NCBI GenBank assembly: GCA_030386875.1
Contig: CM059573.1
Location: 32,219,891 to 32,283,890 of the forward strand
Length of the DNA: 64,000 nt
Source of the DNA: Morinoia aosen
Lineage: Eukaryota; Arthropoda; Malacostraca; Amphipoda; Talitridae
Direction: 5' to 3'
In this document: positions 1 through 11,965 of the stretch, piece after piece
Layout: the number at the start of each line of letters is the position of its first letter
How positions within the stretch are numbered: the first letter of the stretch is position 1
The notes under the pieces: generated by a model
The model's database searches: none
Seen by the model: only the letters and a program-made list of their open reading frames with translations
What the model was told of the DNA's origin: nothing
Program-made: the position numbers and the translations under genes

Positions 1-129
1 ATAAATCTGTGCAAATTTAAAACGATTTTCATTTCGATTGCTGTAAATGTATGACATTATTGAAGTACATCTGTTGTGCTTCCTAATCTATGAAGCCAGT
101 CGGTAGTGAAAATTTAGAGTTCGCTTCAC

Positions 130-1010
130 AAATATTGCGCAATGAAGGTGTCGAAACGTTTAGCTATATATTTGGTTCTTCGTCGCGCGGGCCGACGCCC
201 AGCATTTATTCGTTAGCAGGCAGTTTATGATGTTCGTGATCAATTTGGTAAATCTGATCGAGACTCTAAAGCAACATACACGCCAAGTAAAGATAAAATT
301 CGCAAACATTGCTATGTATCCGGAGTCAAAAGAAACGCCCAGGCCAATCTGATAATGTCATTACCGACATAGTCTCAGAAGAGACTTGCAGCATCATGAC
401 AATTTCCTGAGTGATCCAAGACATTGGCCTAACCTTTTCTGCACAAGGTAGGAAGCATTTACTAACTAAAAAGATGAACGAAGTTCGTTTGGATAGAAGA
501 GAAAAAGTTTTCAACTGATTGAAGTTCAACCGATCAGTCCTGAAGTTCTTTTCTGATAAGAAGACTTTTACAGTTGATATGGCTTGCAGCAGACGGAAGG
601 ATCGCTGGATTGCATTTACGAGCCTTCACATGCAACTCACATTACCGCGAAGAAATTACCTAGTATCTTGACCTTCAATGTGGTTTCGAGTGAGGGTGAC
701 GTCTTTCCCCCTTCTTCACCGAAACGCCGAAAATGAAAAGCTAATGCCGAATCCTACTGCAACGTTTGCGGACAGAAATTCTTCCGTAGTTGAAGGACAT
801 GGTTTCGCGTTTAAAGCTCATTTCATAACAGGACTCGACTTTCACCCTTGTGGTGAGTAAAAATGTTCACTCACTCAAGAAGTTAGAAGAGCGATTCTGG
901 GGGAAAGACCTTAGGCCTTCCAACCCGCTCGACTTGAACCCATTTTCGTCAGTTAAAAATACGGTTACTAGAGAAATTCATCGAAGTGGTCTACATGCCT
1001 TCACACCACG
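130..1010 (+). pseudogene. Tc1/mariner-family transposase remnant
   Basis: Decayed transposase of a cut-and-paste DNA transposon that inserts at TA. Pieces lie in order along the plus strand in different frames. Around 440-640 the reading resembles the family segment KKMNEVRLDRREKVFN, then FFSDKKTFTVD, whose Asp (codon 555-557) matches the first catalytic Asp; family members usually read FSDEKTF. From 678 the frame changes, and from about 895 comes FWGKDLRPSNPLDLNPF, matching the WP..SPDLNPLDY block that carries the second catalytic Asp of the triad region (codon near 931). Several stops and frame changes interrupt it, including after the DNA-binding part and near 520, so it cannot make protein. 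The KTFTVD style of the first motif resembles maT-like (DD37D) or mariner groups; the clade is uncertain. No convincing terminal inverted repeats were found. Confidence 0.72.
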
Positions 1011-1139
1011 CAAAACTTCTATTTTTTGCAGTAAAAAAGTTAAATACCGTTTATTTCCACTGGAGTTGATGAAAAATTACCAACAGTGTTTTTTTTCAAG
1101 TTTCAGTATGAAAATCCTCAATTGTTAATTAAATAGATA

Positions 1140-3300
1140 TGGATACCATTATAGCAATGTCAATGGTCGAACGAAAGAGTGTGCGAAAAATATGGAAATG
1201 TTTTCACTTGGTTAAGTTATTCTAAATTTTGATACAACTTATATATACAAGTAAAAATAAAATACGTTGAAAAATTGAAGTAAAACACTTTTTTCAGTCT
1301 CCGCGAACACTGACGTAAGAACTTAGGCCTCTGCGATATCTTGGAATATTGCTGAAAGTAAATGCGTGAATGTAAATGCATGAATAAAACCATAATGTTA
1401 AAATTGATGAAAAACGTTTTTGACAGTCTTACTTGTATTGACAAATAAGCTTAAGCTTGTGCAATATCATGGGATGGTATAGAAATAATGTAGAGGTAGA
1501 TGCTTCTGTGTCTAAAACTGTTTGACATTCCGAAATTGAAAACTATATTTCCATGGGCACATTTTAACTAGTACCTTGTGACTAGTTCGCAGAACGTGCT
1601 TTACCACACCCTAAATTTATCCAAGTTCGTACATGTTTAATGCTGGGACAAAATAATCGTGAGACTCGCAAGCCAGAAAGAGAAGTCGCACAATGCTAAC
1701 AAAAACATTTTACTACACGGCTAAACAATGAAATAAACATTTCGACTGATGAACGTTTTCGATGGTATTAACTCTTGAATGATGGTTATAATTGGTAACA
1801 TAAAACTTGCTTATTGTTAACAGTCAGATGAGTGTAGGCGAAAAAAATATGATAGTTTTCTGTAAATGTCTGATGATTCCATGTGAGTTTAAAAATCGAT
1901 TATTGCCTGTGCTTATGAGACGCAGAGATGGTGTGTAAAGTAACTTGCAGTTGAGAGACTTAGGCTGGTGTTCAAGATTAAAAAATTGGTTGCTCATGTA
2001 AAATTCTTAGAGCCTTCTTCGCATGAAGGTTCTCATCTACGTTTAATTTTAGAATATTTACAGAAAACATTAGAGAAGCTATACAATTACAATATATTAA
2101 AATTATATATAAATAAATGATGCGTTACATGCGACAATAGTAAATTCTAAACGTATACGCATAATCGTCCTAACAAAAACAAATTAAATGTCGTGAAATG
2201 AAAGAAATGAATGTCAAATCAAATTTCGTGCTTATACGAGTAAACTTTAGATATATGTAGATTTTGATAAGAAGGATTTCGTGAGAGAAAGGATCTTTTG
2301 AAAGAATTGTGTTACTTTTTTGCAGTACGTATTGCAGCGTACAGACATTCTTCTTCTGGTAGCCATTTTTATTGATTGAGGTATCTTCATGCTCTTGGGA
2401 AGTTTGTTACTTCGTAGGGAACCTGATGCTAAGAGACCTTTTTGCGTACTATTTTTTGAACTAGAGTTCACAAATACATTGTTTCTTTGCTTCAGCTTTT
2501 ATCATTAGTTGCGTTCGGTGTTATAAATTATAATTCAAATCAGCATTGATTTGATGAGATGTAGAGAAGTGAATACAAATTGTATTTTATGAGTGAGGAG
2601 TCTTTCTTTAATTTGGGTTCAACCGAGTTTATTTAGGTGAGGGGTTGGACGATTATTCCTCTTAAATTTGAATTTGCATCCAGCCTTGGCTGAAATATTC
2701 ATCCAATTTTGTAACTCAATATGAAGATATTGGCCAAGCAGGGATAGTCAAAACGGTCTATCACACAAGATTGAATGGCTAACAACCAAGAATTTTCGGG
2801 AAGCATGCTTTTTATACGTTGTAAGAACAATGATGTGCTGTTCGATTCTGTTCATAGTTTTCTTGATGTGAGATTTGAAACTCATAATTCGACTGAACCC
2901 ATATCCTTGCATTAAAACCACATTTAGTACATTTTGCCACCCATTGGGCGATACAAATAATGATGGTGTGTTGTTCGCATTTAGTTTCATACCATTTTGG
3001 TCATACCCGAATATCAGGATGCTAATGAGTCTTTCAGTGGTTATTTACTTTTTGAGTCATGAATTAACTGAAGCATTGAATACCTCCCTGAATGCCTTGC
3101 CCTCGGAACACTGCTTCTCTCTTCAAGCAGAACAACTTGAGTACTTAGACTTACAACACCTTTTTGCTAACTACTTCCTATGCTTTTAATGGGAGACACG
3201 TACTGTGATCTAGTTGCAAGCAGGGGACGGTCGCTCTTTTGATTTAGGGATGTGCAACTAAACTTCCATGAAATGCCTGCAGTCCTCCGGCTAGCGCTCT
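1140..3300. other. AT-rich stretch without recognisable genes
   Basis: No gene, RNA or element boundary can be supported. The short open frames here (up to 104 codons at 2875-3189) show no known motif and have no codon or splice support. Confidence 0.5.
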
Positions 3301-3476
3301 CCTCCATCATGCCTTCTGAAGGGGACCTTCCGGGGGGTTGAACTAATTTCGTCCGATTCGTTTGAAACTTGGCCAGTATATGTATTTGTTGAAAGTAAAC
3401 CGTCACTTGTCGTCACTTTTTAGATTTAGGCGGTTTTTTTTTACGAAAAATTCGTTTTTTGGGGCATATTTAGGTA

Positions 3477-3780
3477 CCATTCAAATCCTATCAGGGCATT
3501 GAGTTTTGATGTTAGAAAAAAACCAAAGACAGTTTTAGAATCCTTGGAACATTTCTAACAAAAGTACATTTATTTTTTTTGGAAATTCGAATTTTTTCTA
3601 TTTTTTTCAATTTTCTAAACCCTTGAAAATTTTTTGGGTGTAGAACAATATATTTTTTCGAAATATTTGAATTTGAAAACAAAGAGAATGTACTTTTGTT
3701 GGAAATGTTCCAAGGATTCTAAAACTGTCTTTGGTTTTGTTCTAGCATCAAAACTCAATGCCCTGATACGATTTGAATGG
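3477..3780. repeat. 94-bp inverted repeat inside the element
   Basis: Arms 3477-3570 and 3687-3780 are near-perfect reverse complements around a 116-bp AT-rich loop. Each contains TTTTAGAATCCTTGGAACAT or its complement. The transcript would form a long hairpin. Confidence 0.85.
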
Positions 3781-4182
3781 TAAAAACGGTAATTTTTCAC
3801 TAGAGCCTAAAAACAAAGTATGTCCATTGAATTGGAATATCATGAAAATTTTAGAGCATGAATGCAGTTTCCATGATTTATTTCTATGTACGAATTATGA
3901 GCAACGTTTTCCCTCTTGAATTTCAATGAAACACAAGAAATATAGTGCATAAAATTATAGAGAAATATTACAGTTCTTTTGAGTACTCAGTCATATTGAG
4001 GTCTCACCAACTTTTTTCGTCCGATTCGTTTGAAAATTGGCCAGTATATGTATTTGTTGAAAGTAAACCTTTTTTACTTATGTCACTTTTTCGATTCAGG
4101 CCTTAGTTTTTTATTATTTTTCGAAAAATTCGTGGAGGGGTCCCCCCCCCGGGGGGACCCCTTTGGACCCCCGGGGGGTCCC

Positions 4183-4405
4183 CTTTGGACCTCCCGTGGG
4201 GGGTTTCTAGCGTCCGTAGCGCCATAAAATTTCATGGCACAATAACCCAACCCCTAAGGATCCTTTTTCAACAAGAAAAAAAATTGGGTCCAAAAATGAT
4301 GTTTATCGGTCCACTTTGGACCCCCCGTGGGAGGGTTTCTAGCGTCCGTAGCGCCATAAAATTTCATGGCACAATAACCCACCCCTAAGGATCCTTTTTC
4401 AACAA
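4183..4405 (+). repeat. Two tandem 132-bp GC-rich units
   Basis: The block ending CTTTGGACC..CCCGTGGG, then TTTCTAGCGTCCGTAGCGCC and AATAACCCA..CCCCTAAGGATCC, occurs twice with a 132-bp offset. It follows a run of C and G (4141-4180) that is self-complementary. One further copy, in the other orientation, lies in the 54.3 kb element. Confidence 0.85.
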
Positions 4406-4457
4406 AAACACGCATTTCCATTCGGGGACTCAATTTGGCACGGGATGGTCCCCTGAA

Positions 4458-6310
4458 GCCCCTGCTCGGGTGAACTCGGACCATGTTCAATGTGGCCCTA
4501 TCTGCAGTTCGTCTCGTCTACATCCACATTGAGCCACGAGTATCCATTTGTGAGGTCAGTTGTTGGTAAGCTTAGTGCTGGTTTATTGGTCATAGTAAGG
4601 TCAACTAAGCAACTCAACAACCTACATTTGCCCGGCTTACTATTACCTTCTTACTATCCTACGTACATGTCACCTTACCTTTAGCCCAATTGCGTAGCAT
4701 AACTATTACCTTATTATACCTCACTTTATTTATCAATCCATAATATTTTCTTAAATTTTCAAACCAGGGAACGGAAGACGAAGTGAAAGTTGGGGGTAGC
4801 GCGCCCTTATCTTCCTCCAATAATGCGAGAACTGCTGGTTTATTCCAATTCCAGAGAGGCTCTGCACTAGCAGAATCCTCGTTTTTTTACATCCTAGCGG
4901 TATTTCTAATTATTTTAAGATATTAAATCACTCCCGGCTGTTACTTTTACTACCCTTCTTCTGCTAATATCTTTTATAGTACCTACATTTGAAGTACGTA
5001 CAATCACGACGGTCGTGGATTTCATCTTTTTTTTATGGATACCAATGAAAGCAGGCAAAACAAGAAGTCCTAACGATCCTCTCATGAGGATTTGGCTACA
5101 TCTGTGGTAAAAATTTTACTTGTGTGTTCAGTACACTGAAATTTAGCGTAATAATTTGAAACTTATGACGGGGAAAAAACGTTTTCTGGAGTAAGAAGTG
5201 AGCATGTGCGTTAAGCCTTTGTCATGATGAATGGGCTTGGAGTTTCCCAATTTTGTAATTCTCAATATCCCCGTGCTCAGGAAGATTCAGTAGTTATTAA
5301 GCAATTTCAGAGATTGAGTTTCCCGTGGTCTTTAAGAGTGCGAAGGATCTGTGCGTGCAGTTTTCTTAACTTTCTTGTCCATTACCAATTAGTTCTACCA
5401 ATATGTATTTGATGCACGGCTTGTTCTATTTATTTATCCAGAGCCTCTTCATTCTTTAATTCTCTGACTACAATATGATCAATGTTTCCATTGATCTAAA
5501 TTTCAGAGTTTTTTATTTTTGTTCATGTAAACTTGAAACTTATGCAGTCGTTCCAGACGTGGGAAAATATAACCTATGAAAAATTCATCTGGTTTGAAAA
5601 TGCAATCTTGTTGTAGATGAAATAAATTTTGAGCTAAAGGACTTCACTTCAAAAGCGTGGTTTTTGTAACGAAGACATCCTGAAACAACGTTTCTCCTTA
5701 TCCAAGCTGAAGTGGCAGTTCATTGCTTCTCATAGACACGATCATTACTTAACAACGGAGCCATATTGAATTTCTGTAAATCTCACCGTTCACCAAGTAC
5801 AGCAGCGAGATGAATAGATTCAATGAAAAGCGTGTCTTTAGATATAAAACAACTTTATCACTTCACATCTGTAATTGAAATTTATTAATTACAGACCAGC
5901 CTTAATGCAGGTGGTTTCAAAGAGTAAAAAGAAACAACCATTTATCGCATTCAGTAAAAAATGGGGAATTTCTGCACAAAATGTGCACTTAGCTGATAGT
6001 TTTACCTATTTAATAATTTGCAAACTATTTAAAATAATTTTATCACCGCGCAAACGTAGGACTGTGAGAAAGTTTTAAACGTTACATGAAAATTGGGGAT
6101 TTAAATTCTATTCAAGCCTACATGTTTGGGGTTAATAAAATTACATATTTTGAAAACCTAATCAACTTAGCTAGCAAACTTGCGGGGAAAAACTTACATT
6201 AATAATGCGAAAAAATTAACCGGGATACAAAAATTTTTCTGGAATTACCAAAGACTGAAAGTATTTACTGTCGAGATGCCACGTTAGGTGCGGCCACTGC
6301 GCAACTTGGC
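4458..6310. other. No recognisable feature
   Basis: AT-rich sequence with scattered open frames of at most about 70 codons and no motif I recognise. Confidence 0.5.
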
Positions 6311-6319
6311 TGGTAAATT

Positions 6320-6475
6320 GTTATGTAGGCGTATCCTTTCTTGTGCGCCTGTTAAATATTTTTACAGGCGAATCCCTGTTCGGGTGCCAAATTGTTAAAT
6401 AGTTAGGGCAACGTATCCCTTCTTGGGCGCCAGCTGATATATTATAATGGTGGGCGAGTCCTGTTCGGCCAAATT
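6320..6475 (-). repeat. Tandem primer-binding-site-like motifs, fossil of an LTR element
   Basis: Four degenerate copies of a motif reading on the plus strand GGCG(A/T)ATCC(C)TTCTTGGGCGCC or AATCCCTGTTCGGGTGCC occur at about 6340, 6370, 6412 and 6450, followed in several by AAATTGTTA. The reverse complement TGGCACCCGAACAGGGA matches the 3' end of animal tRNA-Lys, as primer-binding sites of LTR elements do. Only the 3' end of the tRNA is represented, which fits a primer site better than a SINE. It is a fossil; no flanking LTR could be delimited. Confidence 0.4.
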
Positions 6476-6479
6476 GATA

Positions 6480-8580
6480 GTTATATTGGGTTGGTCCATT
6501 TTGGATGCCACCCTTTGATTTTATCCCTATCTTAGGGATTTCTGAGGGCTGTTTTTCTGAGGCTTTTTTTAGGATTATTCCTGATACTTTCAGAGATAAG
6601 AGAGAAGTTAGATTTGATCAACTTTTTTTATTAAATTGGGGTTCGTCAACAGTTTCCAATTGTTGCGAATCTTTCCGGTATTCTTCAGAGTTTGCCATCT
6701 GATTGCAAGTTTTGATGATTTCGAGCACTTTTCAAGCTTTGGAGATGGCGAGCTGTTTTCAAGCTTCGGAGTTTTCAAGCCGAACTAAATCAAGCTGATG
6801 AAATGTTGAAGTCGGTGACGGAAGTGTTTTTCGCGAGTATCTGTGATACGCGAGCTCAGTTATTTCTGAGAAGAATTATTTTCTCTCGGGTTAAATTACA
6901 TAGGCACTAGTCGACATCTTTTGGCAATAGCCAACATTGACAAAACGAAATCTCAAATTTGACTAACACAAGACAACATTTTTTTAATTTGGAAACTGGT
7001 CACCCATGCGTGCAAATGCATAGAAATAACTTCGAAATGACTGGCTCTGTTCTTTAAACACAACACGCTTAATAATAAGCTAAATCAACATGAATGCAAC
7101 GAGAGGAACTACTACGTTCATATGCATGAGAGACATTTTATAATCTCGACTCTCGTGTTTTCAAACACGCAAAGTGTTTCAGGATACAGTATTTTCAAAG
7201 CTTTTATTTAGTTGAAAAAGTAATTTAAGTATTTTAATTCAGAACTAATTGATTTTAGGTGAATTAAGGATAAATTTCTTTACAATCGTTTGTAACCGGA
7301 TAAGAGAAACAAGCCAAGTTTAAAATTATTTCTTGTCCAGTAATTTAAACTCGTGTTTTAACGACAAACATAAACACTTGAAGTAAAAAAATTAGATTAC
7401 CTTCAGATAGGTCATTGTCAAAAGTTAATTTCATTCATGAAAACCATTAAGATATTATGATGACTAGAGGGCGCCCTATTATGGATGTCAGAGCGAGCCG
7501 AGCATCAGAGCCAAACGCCGACGGTGATTGCAGACACAGACGCGAGCAGAGCTCAGGCCAAGTTCAAGATAGTTACGAAAACTTAAGAGACTCCATGAGG
7601 GGCAGATGTCTGGATAAATTACCGCAACGGCTGGGTAGTTCAGGCAAAACAAAGACCATGTTCACTGTCAAGTCAGCGCCACCGTCCCACGCTCCACAGG
7701 AAGAACATTAAGGGTGAAGTTAGGACAAACCAACACCACTTTCAAATTAAAAAAAAATATGTATTCGCCGAAGAAACCTATCACGACTCACTACACTTCG
7801 AGCTATCAGACTACCTTAGCGCAATGCAGAAAACTTATTCTAATCCGATACAGCAAAAAACAGATTCGAAAATTTCTGTCATTGAAGGTTTGTTTTCACT
7901 TACCTCACCTACGAACCCAGCCAAAAACTTGAAAATATGAAAATTGACCGCCGAGTCACGACCAGACACCCGCACGGAAGAGCTGGAATAACATACACTC
8001 TCCTGAGTTACCATGAGTGGATTCAGAGAAATTTTTGTTGCACGATTTCCTACACTGCCATATGTGAAAATTAGGGATCCAAATTTTCAGCGTTGCCTGG
8101 TACCTTGTACATACGAGTGCATCCAATACAGGAACAGTTAATTAACGTCTTTAATTTTTAATTACGCAATTGAAATAATGCCACCGAGTTATCATAATTC
8201 ATCCTTTACTCGTTTATCTCCAATTACTTAAATCCTTACTTTACTGATTCAGCGTGTGCTTCTTTTTGCATTGTCGCTTGAAGATCCCACTTCAAATTTT
8301 GAATCACACTTCATCACGTCAGCTTGGCTTTGGGAGTTTCCGAACTTAAATAAACGTGTTTCCATCACGTGTCTATTTCGTGCCCGTACTTCACTTCCCC
8401 GAGTAAGCATCCACAATGTTTAGTAATGTTTAGCCTGGCCGGTCCTTAATCTAAGAGGTAACCCAGTCCACGCTAACTGAGGCGAGAAACTGTGAGGGCT
8501 AATGCCTTTTCCTTGTTAGATATACCTAACCTGTGCTGTCAAGCAGCCCCTTTTTGCATAATAATGTCACTGCGCATCTA
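6480..8580. other. No supported gene; one slightly GC-rich open frame
   Basis: Open frame 7457-7711 (84 codons, plus) is richer in GC and in Arg, Ser and Asp than its surroundings, but shows no motif and no splice support. The rest is AT-rich and unassigned. Confidence 0.35.
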
Positions 8581-8855
8581 GCAATAAATTTTTTAAAGTT
8601 TCTACAGTTTTTCCAGCCTTCAAGAGGAACATGTAGGTCGTAAAACATAACCAGGTCTCGTTCGACGAACCTTGGATTCTGAGATGCAAGTACGATAGGA
8701 AAACTTGCGACAACCCCGCCAAAGTACGTGTAGAAAAAAAGGGAAAAAGCGTAAATATAAGAAATTCGAAAGGCCGATTGATATCATTAGTTTTAAATCG
8801 TGTCCTGCAAAACTCCGCGAAGATCGAAAGAATAAATCGAAGGAGAGGGATTTCC

Positions 8856-9545
8856 GGTCAAATTTTACTTCAATGTTGTCAACGATTTTCATAATTTCGT
8901 TGCTATTAATAGGTGAAATAGTCGATTTTAAGACGTTTTACACGAATGATAATGTGCTCGCAAATGCTTAGTTTTCGAGTTATTTAGGTTTGAAGTTATC
9001 CGAACGGCACTCCTGAATTACCTTTTTTGCGCAAAAGCAGTCATTGTTTTTGCAATAGAAACGGAAGCTAACCCCCTATTACAAACGTAAAGAGGTTTAA
9101 TCGTGAGGGGTAGCCACAGTTCTTCTAGTGAAAATTGTAAAAAAGGTTTCTAGTGACGTCCGTTTACATCGACTCCAAGATGGCTGCCGCCATCTTGGGT
9201 ACCGGGTGGTGCCATGGCGGCAGCCACCTTGGAGTCGATGTAAACGGACGTCACTAGAAACCTTTATTTATAATTTTCACTAAAAGAACTGTGGCTCTAC
9301 CTCTCACGACCCAACCTCTTTACGTTTGTAATAGGGGGTTGGCTTCCGTTATTAATTAAATTACGCTAGGCGCGCACGCTTCTCTGGCTCGCACAAGCCA
9401 ACTTCAAAGTTGAATAATTCGAAAATAACGTATCAGCAAGCAGAATGCCATTCATGTAGAACATTCTTAATTGCGCTCCTTTATTGATTCTTCGCAACGA
9501 AATAATGAAAATCGTTGACAACATTAAAGTAAAATTTGACCGGAT
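8856..9545. repeat. Foldback element, outer arms about 140 bp
   Basis: The block starting CCGGTCAAATTTTACTT at 8856 and running to about 9000 recurs as a reverse complement at about 9400-9545. Shared landmarks are GTTGTCAACGATTTTCAT, a diverged TTCGTTGC, and GTTTGAAGTT. Between the arms sits a second palindrome with different sequence (9060-9350). A diverged second copy of the outer arms with a different centre lies at 19215-19550, which shows that the arms form a family of their own and the centre was acquired. Apparent 88- and 76-codon open frames over the arms are shadows of this repeat. Confidence 0.8.
9060..9350. mobile_element. Long-inverted-repeat MITE with a YY1-like central palindrome
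   Basis: Arms of about 130 bp, beginning AACGGAAGC and containing CCCCCTATTACAAACGTAAA and GACGTCCGTTTACATCGACT, are inverted around a centre at about 9178-9222. The centre contains CCAAGATGG-CTGCCG-CCATCTTGG followed by a second CATGGCGGCAGCCACCTTGG. AAGATGGCNGC is the consensus bound by YY1 (Pho in flies), so the element carries several potential sites. No transposase is present, and the ends do not show a clear target duplication. Confidence 0.75.
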
Positions 9546-9559
9546 TTCCTGCATAAATG

Positions 9560-11110
9560 TTGAAGACAATAGGTGAGTCACATTTATATTAATCATTTAA
9601 TGATATACCCAACAATTTAATTCATGGACAGAAGGGTTAACTCATTTTAACTGAGCATCTTATCTGATAGTAACTTCATGCTTCTGGCCGATTGGAAGAT
9701 TTCATTTTATGATGACAGTTCTACCTCAAAATTTGATTAGTTCCTTAGCTGGCTGCGCACATGAGGCACTTGCAGTCAAACATTTTTTTGTTTGATTGGC
9801 AAAGGTAGCTTTTATTTGTTTGATTCATATAATTTAAACAAAATGATAAATATTTACTCACGGTCAACGAAAACTTCGAGTAAGTTTTTTTCAGGAATCG
9901 TTCAAGAGATGTGACAATATTCTCACTAACAAACGAGCAGGGCAGAACCAACAAATGGAAATCAATCTGACTGGCGCAGACAGTAAAGATTAGCCCTGAA
10001 TGGCTGATGGGATTCATACTGTACGTAACCAATATGGATGGATTCCTAAACCATCACATCACTTCATAATGAAGACAATTAAATCCCTTTTTAATCGAAT
10101 AATCGAATAGTAGAAAGTAGCTTATATATAAATACTTCAACTATTCAGAACTTCATGGTGAATTTTATTCCTCGTACCCTAATTCACTTTGATTAAATCA
10201 GTTCATTCGAATACACTGCACATATTCTTGTCAATTTAGTTCTAGCAATTAGTTTTAGAATTGAGTTAAGGTCATGTAGCAAAATACTCTTTGTTTTCAC
10301 AGAATTATTTACGTGTCTACCTCTACAACTAAAATTTTATTTCGTGTTGCTCAGGTCAAACAAATCTTCACATAAGCACCGTTCATTGGACGATGCTGCA
10401 TATTATGCACATGAAAGAAGAACTTACCTTGCTCGAAAATGTTCTTTTAACCTCTAAAAATCAAATGCAACCCCAATCAAACAAGCATGCAGATTTTTCA
10501 TTCGATAAATGATATTGTTCATATCACATGTACTGATATCGTTTTAAATTACAAAAAAAGGATTCCTAATGAAATTGAATGCAGTGTAACACTTAGGTAC
10601 AATAAGTCAGTTTAGAGATGACAATTGCATCGACTTTTCATGAGGAAAAATGGATGAAAGAAAAGAAAACCTTTTTTAGAGTGTGATGGATCCTGCTCAC
10701 ATCTAAAAACGTTAGTCAGCCTCATTAGTAGGCCTCTCTAGGCTGCAAGCCCCATTCTTTTCCCTGAGAGAAGTAAAAGATAAGGGAAAGGTGTTCACTC
10801 TTTTCGTTGTGGAGGCGAGTGAATTGTTTGGTAAAGCTGTCACAAGCAAATGTGGTCCCTTTATTTCTACGCACTAGGCATCAGCAATCGGTCACTCCTC
10901 TAAGTTATCTTCAACCGGCGCAAAATAAAAATGTAGATACGGATACAGAAATGAAGATAGATAAATAAATAGTTTTGATCATAACAAAGCAAAAATTTTT
11001 TACATGTGAAGTTCAGTATGAATTAATAACAACCCACAACGGTTTTTGAACTCATTATCCATACCATACAGCTTAGACTGAAAAATGGCTCACGTGGAAA
11101 CACTCCAAAT
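9560..11110. other. No recognisable feature
   Basis: AT-rich. A 95-codon minus-strand open frame at 9745-10032 has no motif I recognise and may be repeat-derived. Confidence 0.45.
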
Positions 11111-11119
11111 TAGTTGGCT

Positions 11120-11965
11120 TATTCTTGTTCACCCGTATTTTGACGATCGACCATAACTGTCGATCGGATTCAGATCAGCCGAGTTACCAGGCCAAGGACC
11201 CAAAATCTTCACTCCATTGTCATCAATAAACTTTTTAATCACTCTTGCATTATGGCAGGATGCGCTATCATATTGGTAAACCACCTCTTTGTCGGGAAAC
11301 TGACCAGCTATCGTTGGAAGGAGATGAACTTTTAAGACTTTCAGGAACCATACCGAATTCATTACTGTGTTTCTGGGTAAAATCGCCAGTGCTCCACTTG
11401 AAAAGCAATCTCCTGAAAAGCAATCCCAGACGTGAAAAGTGGCAGGATGATTGACCGTTTGATTTTCTTCGTCGCACAGGGCTTTTCCCGAAGGTGCAAA
11501 AAGGGGGAACTGAGATTCATCAGAGGAAATGACTTTGCTCCATTGTTCAGCAGTCTAATGCTGGTACTACCTGCAAAAATTGAAACCAGTTTTTGATGAT
11601 CTTCACCGTCAAAACATGTTTCTTCAAAGTTCTCCTTGAAGCAAGTCCGTTGTCGAAGATGTCGAACAGTTCACGTTGAGGCATGGATGCAACCCCTATC
11701 CCTTTCTAGCGCAAGCTCTAAACGGCTGGCAGTCCTTTCCTTTAACGAGTAGCGGACAAATTAAAGCCCTACCTTGACGAACCGGAAACAATCTTTTCCT
11801 ACCAGGGACTATCTTTTCCACTATGGATTCTGTCTCATTGTATTGTTTATCTATCAGTAGACAATTAACGATGATGCAAGTTGCTGAGCAACGATTTCCG
11901 TTACAGATAGACCACTCTGATGGAGAAGAAAGGTGGTGTTCCTAATTTCTCCCGAAAGCACCATG
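11120..11965 (-). pseudogene. Tc1-like transposase remnant (DD34E type)
   Basis: Broken transposase read from about 11965 down to 11129. The N-terminal part near 11960-11880 reads LSGEIRNTTFLLHQSGLSVT, like the helix-turn-helix start of Tc1-like proteins. Around 11500 the reading EQWSKVISSDESQFPLF supplies the first catalytic Asp in the SSDES motif. In the last open piece (11362-11129), VVYQYDSASCHNA holds the second Asp, and GPWPGNSADLNPI is followed by DSYG where active relatives have ENLW, so the catalytic Glu is lost. At least three frame changes or stops separate the pieces. Terminal repeats were not identified. Confidence 0.8.

Larger units (their letters stand above)
3321..4453. mobile_element. 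Nonautonomous DNA transposon with 4-bp target duplication
   Basis: The left end reads GGGGACCTTCCGGG and the right end, reverse-complemented, reads GGGGACCATCCCG, giving imperfect terminal inverted repeats. Both ends are flanked by TGAA (3317-3320 and 4454-4457), consistent with a 4-bp target duplication. The subterminal block beginning TTTCGTCCGATTCG occurs at 3346 and again at about 4015, so the element is internally duplicated or two copies are fused. It has no coding capacity. It is related to the TTAA-flanked element at 54329-54842, which shares the TCCGATTCGTTTGAAAATTGG block, the CATCAAAACT hairpin segment and the CCTAAGGATCCTTTTTCAACA segment. This suggests a piggyBac-like TTAA family whose target here was TGAA. 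Confidence 0.75.

Noticed and set aside
4185-4490. Overlapping frames of 67 and 78 codons
   Set aside because: Shadows of the GC-rich tandem units in the TGAA-flanked element.
7457-7711. 84-codon frame as a host exon
   Set aside because: Composition is suggestive, but no motif, splice partner or homology could be supported.
9745-10032. 95-codon minus frame as a host gene
   Set aside because: No recognisable motif, no splice context, biased to Ser, Leu and Phe.
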